Below, one piece after another: positions 21,516-29,934 of a stretch of DNA of 64,000 nucleotides (position 1 is its first letter; each line of letters starts with the position of its first letter). The DNA is from Falsiroseomonas sp051433195. GTDB taxonomy: Bacteria > Pseudomonadota > Alphaproteobacteria > Acetobacterales > Acetobacteraceae. The position numbers and the translations under genes were made by a program. Under the pieces are notes generated by a model. It did not search any database. It saw nothing but the letters and a program-made list of their open reading frames with translations, and was not told the origin of the DNA. The stretch covers positions 186,001 through 250,000 of the forward strand of contig NZ_JBHMFT010000004.1 of NCBI RefSeq assembly GCF_051433195.1, written 5' to 3'.

Positions 21516-23428
21516 GCCGCCACCGGCACCAGCCGCAGGATCGTCGCATCCGGCGCCATCAGCCCCAGCACCAGCGCGGCCTGCCCGGCCGGATTCGCCG
21601 GGCCGCCGAGGGGCGAGGACGCCACCTCCAGCGCCGCTCCGGCGGGCCGCACCAGGGGGCGCAGCAGCGCCAGCGCGTGGCGGTGCAGCGCCTGGGCATG
21701 CGCCAGGGCCTCGGCCGGCACGGTGCCGGGCCGGACCTCATCGGCCAGCAATACCGCCCCAAGCGCGCGTGCCATCAGCCCGATGGCCAGCGCGTAATCC
21801 TGCTGTGGCATCGCGCCGGCGCCGACCAGGGCCAGGGCCTCCACCGTGCTGCTGCGCAGGCCCTCGGACAGCGTCACCGGGCCGGGCTGCACCGCGGCCA
21901 GCGCGCGCGCGATCGGCCCGGCCAGCACGGCCGGTTCGAAATACGGCACCGCGCGGGCCAGGGCGAGCAGCATCACCGCGTGATCGGCCAGCGGTGCCGG
22001 GGGCTCGCCCCGCCCCTGGAAACGGCCATCCGGGGTCTGCAAAGCCAGGACCTGCTGCAGGAGAGGCCCGAAAGGTTCCGCGCTGCTGCCGGCCCGCATC
22101 CGCGCTTCCGTTGCCAGCATCGCGTGGCCGAGGTCCACCGGCTTCGCCTGGCCGGCCATCAGGGCCGCAAGCTCCCGGTCGAACCAGGCTTCCAGCGCCG
22201 CGACACGCGCGGCGGGGGGCGGCGCGCGGTAGGCGCCGTGCGCCGTCATCAGCAACTGGGTCGCCACCGCGTTCAGCGCCACCCCGCTCGGCGGCATCGC
22301 CTCCAGGTCCAGCCCCAGCACCGAGTCGCCAGCCTGGGCCGCGAGCGCCATGGCGGAGGCCACGGAATCCGGTGCGCCGCCGGCGGTCAGCAGGCGATCC
22401 TCCCGCACCTCGACGGAGGCGCCGCCTGCCAGAGCGTGTGGACCGTGCCGCAGGATCACCCAGTGCAATGCACCGGCGCGCTGCGCGACCGCCTTCACCG
22501 ACATCACCCCGTCGGCGGCGGCCGGGCGGACGTGCAGCACCGGAGCCTGCGCCGGCCAACCCGTGCGGCCCAGCGCGACATGCGGCACGGGCTTCCCATC
22601 CGACCAGACGCTCAATCCGGGCAGCTTCGGCACGCCGATGTCGCGCCAGGCCATGGCGCCCGCCGGACCCGCGCCCACCATCCCTTCCGCCATGGCGGTG
22701 CCCCCGCCGCCCAACTGGTCCACCGCGGTGGTCAGCCGCAGCTGGCGGATGCGACGGCGCGGCGCCGCGGTGAAGGTCACGGAAAGCCGGAGCAGCGGCG
22801 AGCCAGCCAGGATCTCGTACTGGTAGCGCAGCGTGCCGGCTTCCACCTGGCGCGGCCGGAACCACCCGGCCGTTCCCATGATGCGGCTTTCATGCATCAG
22901 CACGACGCCGTCGGTCGTCCGGCGCAGGGCGAAATGCGTGATGGTGTTCTCGGCATCGACGCCGTTGCGATGGCGGTCGAGGCGGAATTCCACCAGGTTG
23001 CCGGTGTGCATCACCTCCGCTGGCGGCTGCGATCCGCCCCGCGGTTCCTGGCGCACCACCCCGGCCGACAGGTCGCCGGTGAAGCGGTGGAAGGGGGTCA
23101 GGATCTCGAAGTCGCCGAGGTTCTCACGCAGCACCTCGATCCCACCGGCCGCGGCGCGCCGGCAGGGCAGCGGTGCGTCGGCCATGGCCATGACGAAATC
23201 CAGGATGCCATCGGCAAAGGCCGGGTCGGCGTCGCGGATCTCGGGCTGCGCGAGCAACTCGGCAACCAGGGCGTTGGCGGGCGCTGCGCAGAAGCTGCCA
23301 CCTGCCGCACTGGCGCCTTCGGCCAGGGCGACCAGGCGGCGTTTGCCCACCACCAGGTCCCGCAGCAGCGCGTCGCGGAGATGGGCCACCAGGCGGTCAC
23401 GGTCCAGCGCGTGCAGCAGGTTTCGCAT
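21512..23428 (-). CDS. Large hypothetical protein, 638 residues
   Basis: I do not recognise this protein. It has no signal peptide or membrane segment. Residues 1-130 look helical. Residues about 130-330 are beta-rich with many aromatic and charged residues (HTGNLVEFRLDRH; THFALRRTTDGVVLMHESR), like a beta-sandwich or supersandwich. Residues about 370-630 are repetitive Ala/Leu helices (LALQTPDGRFQGRG near 480), reminiscent of an alpha/alpha toroid. A beta-sandwich plus alpha-toroid is seen in polysaccharide lyases and some glycoside hydrolases, but no catalytic motif is evident. It is first in an operon with DUF2272 and the flavin reductase. Confidence 0.8.
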   Translation of the reverse strand: MRNLLHALDRDRLVAHLRDALLRDLVVGKRRLVALAEGASAAGGSFCAAPANALVAELLAQPEIRDADPAFADGILDFVMAMADAPLPCRRAAAGGIEVLRENLGDFEILTPFHRFTGDLSAGVVRQEPRGGSQPPAEVMHTGNLVEFRLDRHRNGVDAENTITHFALRRTTDGVVLMHESRIMGTAGWFRPRQVEAGTLRYQYEILAGSPLLRLSVTFTAAPRRRIRQLRLTTAVDQLGGGGTAMAEGMVGAGPAGAMAWRDIGVPKLPGLSVWSDGKPVPHVALGRTGWPAQAPVLHVRPAAADGVMSVKAVAQRAGALHWVILRHGPHALAGGASVEVREDRLLTAGGAPDSVASAMALAAQAGDSVLGLDLEAMPPSGVALNAVATQLLMTAHGAYRAPPPAARVAALEAWFDRELAALMAGQAKPVDLGHAMLATEARMRAGSSAEPFGPLLQQVLALQTPDGRFQGRGEPPAPLADHAVMLLALARAVPYFEPAVLAGPIARALAAVQPGPVTLSEGLRSSTVEALALVGAGAMPQQDYALAIGLMARALGAVLLADEVRPGTVPAEALAHAQALHRHALALLRPLVRPAGAALEVASSPLGGPANPAGQAALVLGLMAPDATILRLVPVAA

Positions 23429-23525
23429 GGCGTGCAGTCAGGCTCCCGAAATCGCGAGCAGGATACCGCCATGCGGGGGCGCACGGGAAGGGCGGCCGTG
23501 TATTGGCCGCCCCGGAAGCGGGCGC

Positions 23526-25004
23526 TCAGCGCCCGGTCAGGATACGCTCCACAAGCTGCTTGGCCGTCGGGACGAACCCGTTGGAGTAGAAGGGATCGCT
23601 GCCGAAGCGGTAGGCGTTGTGGCCGGCGAACATCAGGTTGCGCTCCAGCGCCCCGTCATGGGCGATGTCCTGCAGGGTCTTCTGGATGCAGAAGCTGCGC
23701 GGGTCCGCCTTCTTGCCGGTCGAATAGTCGGGCTCGACCTGCGCCCAGTTCGAGAAGCGGCAGTGGCTGAGGCAGCCCATGCAGTCGACCTGGTCCTTGA
23801 CGATCTCGGCCAGCTTCTCCGGCGTCACGAAGATCAGCGTGTTGTCCGGCGTGCGCATCGCCTCGACGAAGCCATCCGCCTCCCACTGCCTGGCGCGGGC
23901 CAGGTCGTGCGGCGTCAGGTAGACGAGGCGCTTGCGCGGGCCGACACCGAAGGGTGCCACATGGTCGCCCACCGGCTCCGACGAATAGGCCACCTGGCGC
24001 TCGTTCCGTTCCTCGAGCTCGTGCAGGAACTCGTTGCGGACGGCGCTGGAATAGAAGCCGGTGGGGGAGAAGGGCTGCAGCGAGACGTCGCCCGGCTTCA
24101 GGGTCAGCAGGCGCTGCTTCCAGGCTTCCGAGATCGGGCTTTCCTGGGTCAGCAGCGGGCGGGTGCCGAACTGGAAGGCGATCGGGCCGAGATCGGGATT
24201 GTCGATCCAGTCCTCCCACTCCTCCAGCCACCAGACGCCGCCGGCCATGATGATCGGCACGTCGCCCAGGCCGAATTCGCGCATCTGCTGGCGCAGCTTG
24301 AGGACGCGGGGGAACGGGTCCTCCGGCTTCTTCGGGTCTTCCGAATTGGACAGGCCGTTATGGCCGCCGGCCAGCCAGGGGTCCTCGTAGACCACGCCGC
24401 CGAGCCATTCCCGCGTCTTGGAGTAGGCGCGCTTCCACAGCGCGCTGAAGGCGCGGGCGGAGGAGATGATGGGGTAGTAGTGCACGCCGTAGTCGCGCGC
24501 GATGTCGGCCAGGCGGTAGGGCATGCCGGCGCCGCAGGTGACGCCATGCACCAGGCCCTTGGCGCCTTCCAGGATGCCGCGGGCCACGCGTTCCGCCCCA
24601 CCCATTTCCCACAGGATGTTGGTGTGGATGCGGCCGACGCCACCCGAGCGTTCATGCGCTTCCCGGGCCTGGGCAATGCCGCCGGCGATGCCGTAGGCCA
24701 CCAGTTCCTCGTGCCGGTCGAGCCGGGTGCGGCCGTGATAGACCTGCCGGATGACGTTGCCTTCGGCATCGTAGCTGTCGGCGTTGACGGCCGAGAAGGT
24801 GCCGACGCCGCCGCCGGAAGCCCAGCCGCCGCAGGTCGCGCCGTTGGAGACCGCAACGCCCTTGCCGCCCTCGATCAGCGGCAGGACATCGACGCCACCC
24901 ATGCGAATCGGGTTGATCGCCTTCAATTTTTTCGGGCTCCGCGAACTGTACGTTGCGCCGTCACCCCTGGGTGCACGGCGCATGACTGTAATATGGCGAC
25001 ACAT
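23526..25004 (-). CDS. Nitronate monooxygenase-like flavoprotein with a C-terminal Cys cluster
   Basis: 492 residues from ATG 25004. A second ATG at 24983 would remove 7 residues. Neither has a ribosome site, and the conserved part begins near LKAINPIRMGG. The FMN-binding barrel has GVTCGAGMPYRLAD near 157, PIIMAGGVWWLEEWEDW near 250 and GPIAFQFGTRPLL near 275, as in the 2-nitropropane dioxygenase family. Length exceeds the usual 320-360. The extra C-terminal part carries C408-x2-C411-x3-C415-x23-C439, a pattern like the [4Fe-4S] site of dienoyl-CoA-reductase-type flavoenzymes. Substrate unknown. It lies 42 bp downstream of pnp on the same strand. Confidence 0.85.
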   Translation of the reverse strand: MCRHITVMRRAPRGDGATYSSRSPKKLKAINPIRMGGVDVLPLIEGGKGVAVSNGATCGGWASGGGVGTFSAVNADSYDAEGNVIRQVYHGRTRLDRHEELVAYGIAGGIAQAREAHERSGGVGRIHTNILWEMGGAERVARGILEGAKGLVHGVTCGAGMPYRLADIARDYGVHYYPIISSARAFSALWKRAYSKTREWLGGVVYEDPWLAGGHNGLSNSEDPKKPEDPFPRVLKLRQQMREFGLGDVPIIMAGGVWWLEEWEDWIDNPDLGPIAFQFGTRPLLTQESPISEAWKQRLLTLKPGDVSLQPFSPTGFYSSAVRNEFLHELEERNERQVAYSSEPVGDHVAPFGVGPRKRLVYLTPHDLARARQWEADGFVEAMRTPDNTLIFVTPEKLAEIVKDQVDCMGCLSHCRFSNWAQVEPDYSTGKKADPRSFCIQKTLQDIAHDGALERNLMFAGHNAYRFGSDPFYSNGFVPTAKQLVERILTGR

Positions 25005-25045
25005 ATGCCGCAGGGGAGGGGGCCCCTGCGGATTCAGCTGTGGGA

Positions 25046-27295
25046 TTACTCCGCGGCGCCTTCGCGGCGCGGGCGGAACCCACGCTCGCCGCCGTCGCGC
25101 CGGGCGCGCTCGCCGCGCGGCCGGTCGCCACCGCGATCAGCACCGCCACCATTCTCGCCCTCCTCGCGCGGCCGGCGGGCGCCGACCTGCTCGGAGATGT
25201 CGGCGCCGGTCGCCTGGTCCACCATGCGCATGGAGAGCTTGACCTTGCCGCGGTCGTCGAAGCCGATGACCTTCACCTTCACCGCATCGCCGTCCTTGAC
25301 CACATCGGTGGTCTTCTGGACGCGCTCGTTCTGCAGTTCGGAGATGTGGACCAGGCCGTCCTTGGCGCCGAGGAAGTTCACGAAGGCGCCGAACTCGGCG
25401 GTCTTCACCACCTTGCCATTGTAGATCTTGTTGATCTCCGGCTCGGCGACGATGCCCATGATCCGGTCGATGGCCTTCTGGGCCGCCTCGATCGTCGTCG
25501 CCGCCACCTTGATGGTGCCGTCGTCGTCGATGTCGATCTTGGTGCCGGTCTGCTCGGTGATTTCCCGGATGACCTTGCCGCCACTGCCGATCACATCCCG
25601 GATCTTGTCCTTGTTGATGTTGATGACCGTGATGCGGGGCGCCGTGGCGGCGACATCACCGCGGGCGCCCGAAAGGCCCTTGGCCATCTCGCCCAGGATG
25701 TGCAGGCGGCCGTCCTTGGCCTGGCCCAGGGCGATCTTCATGATGTCGAAGGTGATGGACGTGATCTTGATGTCCATCTGCAGCGCGGTGATTCCGTTCT
25801 CGGAGCCCGCCACCTTGAAGTCCATGTCGCCCAGGTGGTCTTCGTCACCCAGGATGTCGGACAGCACGGCGAAGCCGCGGTCTTCCTTGATCAGGCCCAT
25901 GGCGATGCCGGCGCAGGGGCGCTTCAGCGGCGCGCCGGCGTCCATCAGCGCGAGCGAGGTGCCGCAGACGGTGGCCATGGAGGAGGAGCCGTTGGACTCC
26001 GTGATCTCGGACACGACGCGCATCGTGTAGGGGAACTTGTCCTTCTCCGGCAGCAGCGGGTGCAGCGCGCGCCAAGCCAGCTTGCCGTGGCCGATTTCCC
26101 GGCGGCCGGGCGAGCCCATGCGGCCGGTCTCGTTCACCGAGTACGGAGGGAAGTTGTAGTGCAGCATGAAGTTCTCGCGGTACTCGCCCGCGAGGGCATC
26201 GATGACCTGCTCGTCCTGGCCGGTGCCGAGGGTCGCGACGCACAGCGCCTGCGTCTCGCCGCGGGTGAACAGCGCGGAGCCGTGGGCGCGCGGCAGGATG
26301 CCGACCTCGGCCACGATCGGGCGCACGGTCTTGGTGTCGCGGCCGTCGATGCGCATGCCGGTGTCGAGGATGGAGTTGCGCACGACGTCGGCCTCGAGGT
26401 CCTTGAGCAGGCCCTTGGCGGCGCCTGCATCCAGGCCCTCGGCCTCCAGCGCCGCGACCACCTGCTTCTTCACCGCGGAAACATTGCCCTGGCGGAGCAG
26501 CTTCTGCGTCTCCTTGTAGGCCTCGGCCATCGGCGCGCGGCCGAGTTCGGAGATACGGGCCTTCAGCGTCTTCACGCTGTCGGCTTCCTCCGGCAGGGCC
26601 CAGGGCTCCTTGGCGGCGACCTCGGCCAGCTCGATGATCCCCTGGATCACCGCCTGGAACGACTTGTGGCCGAATTCCACGGCGCCGAGCATGACGTCCT
26701 CGGACAGCTCCTGCGCTTCCGATTCCACCATCAGCACGCCCTCGGCGGTGCCGGCGACCATCAGGTCGAGCTGCGACTGCTGCAGCTGCGCGGCGGTCGG
26801 GTTCAGCACGTAGCCGCCATCGATGTAGGCGACGCGGGCGCCGGCGACCGGGCCGAAGAAGGGAATGCCGGACAGGGTCAGCGCGGCGGAGCAGCCGACC
26901 AGCGCCACCACATCCGGGTTGTTCTCCAGGTCATGCGACAGCACGGTCGCGACCACCTGGACCTCGTTGCGGAATCCATCCGGGAACAGCGGGCGCAGCG
27001 GGCGGTCGATGAGACGGGAGACGAGCGTCTCGTTCTCGTTCGGGCGGCCTTCGCGCTTGAAGAAGCCGCCCGGGATCTTGCCGGCCGCGAAGGCCTTTTC
27101 CTGGTAGTTCACGGTCAGCGGGAAGAAATCCTGGCCGGGCTTCACGGACCGGGCGCCGACCACGGTGCAGAGCACGATGGTGTCGCCGAGGCGGGCCAGC
27201 ACGGCGCCATCCGCCTGGCGGGCAATCTTGCCGGTCTCCAGCGTCAGAAGCTGGCCGCCCCAGGAGATGTCCTTGCGGAAATACTTGTCGAACAT
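25046..27295 (-). CDS. pnp: Polyribonucleotide nucleotidyltransferase (PNPase)
   Basis: 749 residues from ATG 27295, preceded by AAGGA. There are two RNase PH domains (residues 1-230 and about 310-550), a helical linker, a KH domain with GSGGKVIREI near 565 and an S1 domain near 620-695. The tail is a disordered Arg/Gly/Glu-rich stretch (residues 700-749) likely to contact RNA or RNase E. It degrades RNA 3' to 5' using phosphate and can add tails. In most bacteria pnp follows rpsO directly. Here rpsO lies about 9 kb away beyond hisF, hisE and other genes. Confidence 0.97.
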   Translation of the reverse strand: MFDKYFRKDISWGGQLLTLETGKIARQADGAVLARLGDTIVLCTVVGARSVKPGQDFFPLTVNYQEKAFAAGKIPGGFFKREGRPNENETLVSRLIDRPLRPLFPDGFRNEVQVVATVLSHDLENNPDVVALVGCSAALTLSGIPFFGPVAGARVAYIDGGYVLNPTAAQLQQSQLDLMVAGTAEGVLMVESEAQELSEDVMLGAVEFGHKSFQAVIQGIIELAEVAAKEPWALPEEADSVKTLKARISELGRAPMAEAYKETQKLLRQGNVSAVKKQVVAALEAEGLDAGAAKGLLKDLEADVVRNSILDTGMRIDGRDTKTVRPIVAEVGILPRAHGSALFTRGETQALCVATLGTGQDEQVIDALAGEYRENFMLHYNFPPYSVNETGRMGSPGRREIGHGKLAWRALHPLLPEKDKFPYTMRVVSEITESNGSSSMATVCGTSLALMDAGAPLKRPCAGIAMGLIKEDRGFAVLSDILGDEDHLGDMDFKVAGSENGITALQMDIKITSITFDIMKIALGQAKDGRLHILGEMAKGLSGARGDVAATAPRITVININKDKIRDVIGSGGKVIREITEQTGTKIDIDDDGTIKVAATTIEAAQKAIDRIMGIVAEPEINKIYNGKVVKTAEFGAFVNFLGAKDGLVHISELQNERVQKTTDVVKDGDAVKVKVIGFDDRGKVKLSMRMVDQATGADISEQVGARRPREEGENGGGADRGGDRPRGERARRDGGERGFRPRREGAAE

Positions 27296-27665
27296 GGATC
27301 GTCCTTCTTGGACCCGCCGGATGCGGGGCCACAGCATGTCGCCGTCCACGCGCAGGGCGCAGGGCCGGCCAGAACGCGACGAAGGCGGATGCCCATGAGG
27401 CTGACCAGGGATTCGAGCCCGGGAGATGCGCGGCGACTCGGGCGGCATGGGTCCCACCGCGCTTCTGCCCCGATGCCGGGAACGACGCGATGGGGACGGC
27501 GCTGAGGGGGCCGCCCATGTGGCCGGAGGCGCCGTCATCGCCCTTCCGGGCGCGGCTGGTCCGCGAGGCATCCGCTGCCATCGCAGCGAAGGTCGCCCCC
27601 GGAATCGGGGCCGACCCGGGCCGCCTATGGCATGAAGTGTCCCGAAAGGCCAGCGGAAACCCGTT
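27296..27665. other. 370-bp spacer upstream of pnp
   Basis: Nothing here looks like a gene. The GC-rich spacer between lolA and pnp has no recognisable coding bias, tRNA, terminator or clear promoter. A TCGAATCCC stretch near 27410 resembles a tRNA T-arm on the minus strand, but no acceptor or anticodon arm can be built around it. It is presumably the long 5' leader of pnp, which is often regulated after transcription. Confidence 0.5.
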
Positions 27666-28307
27666 TCAGCGCCGCGCCTCACCCTCCAGGAAGCGCGGGT
27701 CGTTGAAGTCGAACAGGCGGTTTTCCAGCGTCATGCCGGTCTGCACCTCGTACAGCGTCACCCGCGTCTCCCGGCCCTGGGCGTCCAGCACGGTCCATTG
27801 CCGCAATTCCATCGGCTGTTCCGCCAGCGCCAGGGTCAGCAGCCCTTCCGCCCGCGCGCCGGTGCGATGCAGCGACACCCGCAGGAAGCCGCCGGAGCGT
27901 TCGGTGGCGGTCACGGTGATGTCGCCGGCCAGGCGGATCTCCGGCCGCAGCAGCATGCCGAGCGGGGTGGAGGAGGCCGGCACCGCCGTCGGCTGGCGCA
28001 GCTCCCGGTCATACATCAGCACCTGGCCGCCGGAGGCGACCAGCAACAAGGGCTCGGGCGGGTCGTAGTCGAAGCGCATGCGGCCGGGGCGGCTGATCAG
28101 CGCGGTGCCCTGGGCGGAGGCGCCGTTCTGCGCCACCTGCAGGAAGCGCGCGCGCAGCGTGCGCAGCCCGTTCAGATAGGCCTCGACCCGCGCGATCGCG
28201 GCGCGGTCCAGGTTGCCTTGCGCCGAGGCAAGGCGGGGCGCGACCAGGGGCGCGACCAGGGGCGCGAGCAGGCCGGCGGTGGCCGTGAGCAGGAGGCGTC
28301 GGTTCAT
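27666..28307 (-). CDS. lolA: Outer-membrane lipoprotein carrier LolA
   Basis: 213 residues from ATG 28307 (GAAGG adjoining). An in-frame ATG at 28325 has no better ribosome site. A signal peptide of about 29 residues ends in RLASAQG. The mature part has the LolA beat: RVEAYLNGLRTLRARFLQVAQNG, ISRPGRMRFDYDPP and the late FDFNDPRF. It shuttles lipoproteins across the periplasm from LolCDE to the outer membrane. The signal peptide contains a three-unit 12-bp DNA repeat encoding APLV-like units, an unusual and possibly length-variable feature. Confidence 0.92.
   Translation of the reverse strand: MNRRLLLTATAGLLAPLVAPLVAPRLASAQGNLDRAAIARVEAYLNGLRTLRARFLQVAQNGASAQGTALISRPGRMRFDYDPPEPLLLVASGGQVLMYDRELRQPTAVPASSTPLGMLLRPEIRLAGDITVTATERSGGFLRVSLHRTGARAEGLLTLALAEQPMELRQWTVLDAQGRETRVTLYEVQTGMTLENRLFDFNDPRFLEGEARR
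28236..28271. repeat. Three 12-bp tandem repeats inside the lolA signal peptide
   Basis: GGGCGCGACCAG at 28236-28247 and 28248-28259, then GGGCGCGAGCAG at 28260-28271. On the coding strand they encode the repeated LLAP/LVAP/LVAP part of the signal peptide hydrophobic core. Gain or loss of a unit keeps frame and changes the core length by four residues. Confidence 0.85.
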
Positions 28308-28457
28308 CCTTCGCACATGGCGCATGCCGGGCGGTGCGGAAAGGGCCGTTGCGGTTAACCCTCTCTCAATCCTCGGTGCGTCTAATGAACCTCGCCGGCC
28401 AGGACAGCCGCCCCCGCCCGAGAACCGGGTCTCCCTCCCATCGTCGCGGAGACAGAG

Positions 28458-28724
28458 ATGCCCTTCGATTTCCTGCCGCCCGGCCCGCTGCACCTCGACG
28501 CCGCCATCCATGGCGTGCCGCGGCCTGAGCTGGAGGCGCATGTGCTGCAAGGCCTGGCCCCGGCGCAGCGCGCGGCGCTGGCGGAGATCGAGCTGATGCC
28601 GGGCGGCCGCATGGTCCACATGGGCGTGGTGTTCGAGCAGGTGGCTTGGCGCGCGATCTTCCGGCAGGCCGGGCAGAAGGTGGCGCGCGGCAGCTTTCCG
28701 GTGTGGAACGGCAGCCCCGCCTGA
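28458..28724 (+). CDS. Small conserved-looking hypothetical protein, 88 residues
   Basis: ATG 28458 is preceded by GGAGACAGAG, a convincing ribosome site. The 88 residues have mixed secondary structure (a helix ELEAHVLQGLAPAQRAALAEI, then strands GGRMVHMGVVFEQVAW and ARGSFPVWNG), no signal peptide and no known motif. It lies 71 bp upstream of the hydratase gene on the same strand and opposite to lolA, so it is probably co-transcribed with the hydratase. No function is proposed. Confidence 0.65.
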   Translation: MPFDFLPPGPLHLDAAIHGVPRPELEAHVLQGLAPAQRAALAEIELMPGGRMVHMGVVFEQVAWRAIFRQAGQKVARGSFPVWNGSPA

Positions 28725-28795
28725 GCTTTGGGAGGGCCGAGGTTCCGCCGCGTCACCGTCCGGCCTACCCTTCGCGTTCCGAAGGAGATGTCCGG

Positions 28796-29584
28796 ATGTT
28801 CGAGACCGCCGAAACCCCTGCCTCCCGCATTGCCGGCGCCGCCGCGCTGCTCGCCGATGTCCGCCGTGGCCGCCGCGCGCCGCTGCCGGGCCTGCCGGAG
28901 GCGCTGCGCCCGCAGGGCATCGCGGAGGCCGAGGCGATGCAGCTGGCGACCTATGCCGCCCTCGGCTGGTCCATCGGTGGCTGGAAGGTCGGCCGCGCCC
29001 AGGGCCGGCCGATCGCGGCGCCGCTGCCCGCAACCGCCCTGGCCCCCGCCGGCGAGGCCACGCTGCACCTGCCGCTCGGCGCCGGGATGGAGTTGGAGGC
29101 GGCCTTTCGGCTGACCCGCGCGCTGGACGACGCGGCACTGGCGGCGCTGCGGGTGGAGGATATCCCCGCCATCGCCGACCTCGTGATCCTGTACGAATGG
29201 GTGGAAACCCGCTTCGCCGCGGCGCCGCCGGCCAGCGAGCTGGAGAAGCTGGCGGATTGCGTCTCCAACGGCAGTTGCAGCTTCGGCCCGCCCACCGGCG
29301 CCTGGAGCTGGGCGGATGTCGAGACGCTGGAGATGCGGCTGAGCGTCGATGGCATCGACGTGGCGCATCACGTCGGGCCGCACCGGTCCATGCCGCTGGC
29401 CGAGCTGGTGCTGGGCTGGCGCGACCGCTGCCGCGCCATCGGCCATGCGCCGCCGGCCGGGGAGGTGGTGACGCTTGGCAGCCAGACCGGCCTGCTGCCG
29501 GTGCCGGCGGCGGGCGGGCTGCTGGTGGGACACTATGCCGGCCGCGGCAGCCTGACCTGCCGCATCGCCCCGCTCGGAAGCTGA
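28796..29584 (+). CDS. 2-keto-4-pentenoate hydratase / fumarylacetoacetate hydrolase-family protein
   Basis: 262 residues from ATG 28796 with AAGGAG 9 nt upstream; a near-by ATG at 28788 is out of frame. The MhpD-type fold is supported by GWSIGGWKVGRAQG near 55, MELEAAFRL near 100 (metal-binding Glu), VILYEWVETR near 130 and SNGSCSFGPP near 155. The late GEVVTLGSQTGLLPV also fits. Enzymes of this group hydrate 2-hydroxy-dienoates in aromatic meta-cleavage pathways or decarboxylate related keto acids. No other aromatic-degradation gene is nearby, so the substrate is open. Confidence 0.82.
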   Translation: MFETAETPASRIAGAAALLADVRRGRRAPLPGLPEALRPQGIAEAEAMQLATYAALGWSIGGWKVGRAQGRPIAAPLPATALAPAGEATLHLPLGAGMELEAAFRLTRALDDAALAALRVEDIPAIADLVILYEWVETRFAAAPPASELEKLADCVSNGSCSFGPPTGAWSWADVETLEMRLSVDGIDVAHHVGPHRSMPLAELVLGWRDRCRAIGHAPPAGEVVTLGSQTGLLPVPAAGGLLVGHYAGRGSLTCRIAPLGS

Positions 29585-29604
29585 GAGGGCGCCCCTGGGC
29601 GGTG

Positions 29605-29820
29605 CTAGGGGTAGTCGGGGCGGGGCGGCAGCGGCAGGATCGTCGCCTCCAGCCGGTCGGCGGTGCCGGCTATCAGCACCGCCGCCATGGGCTGGTCCGA
29701 ATCCAGCGCGACCAGGGCGAGCCGGCGCAGCTCCAGAAGGATGGACTCGAGCGAGCGCGCGGCCGGCAGCGGCCCTGCGGCCTCAGGATCAGATTGCTGG
29801 TGGTCACCTGGTGAGGACAT
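29605..29820 (-). CDS. Small hypothetical protein, 71 residues
   Basis: ATG 29820, 71 residues: a hydrophilic N terminus, one amphipathic helix (SLESILLELRRLALVALDSD) and a strand-rich end (MAAVLIAGTADRLEATILPL). It is convergent with the hydratase gene (20 bp) and divergent from the radical SAM gene, sharing a 114-bp promoter region with it. No motif recognised. The shared control region makes a link with the repair genes possible but unproven. Confidence 0.5.
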   Translation of the reverse strand: MSSPGDHQQSDPEAAGPLPAARSLESILLELRRLALVALDSDQPMAAVLIAGTADRLEATILPLPPRPDYP

Positions 29821-29934
29821 TTCCAGAATATTGGAGCGGACCTGGCGCGATAGACAAGACTGTAGGTTTTCCGACACCGGGCGGCCTTGCGTCCGTGGCG
29901 GAGAACATAATATGAACTGAGACCCTGCCCCAGG

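Noticed and set aside
27405..27425. tRNA T-arm-like sequence on the minus strand upstream of pnp
   Set aside because: A TCGAATCCC loop with a partly paired stem is present, but no matching acceptor stem, D-arm or anticodon arm can be built within 90 nt, so no tRNA is called.
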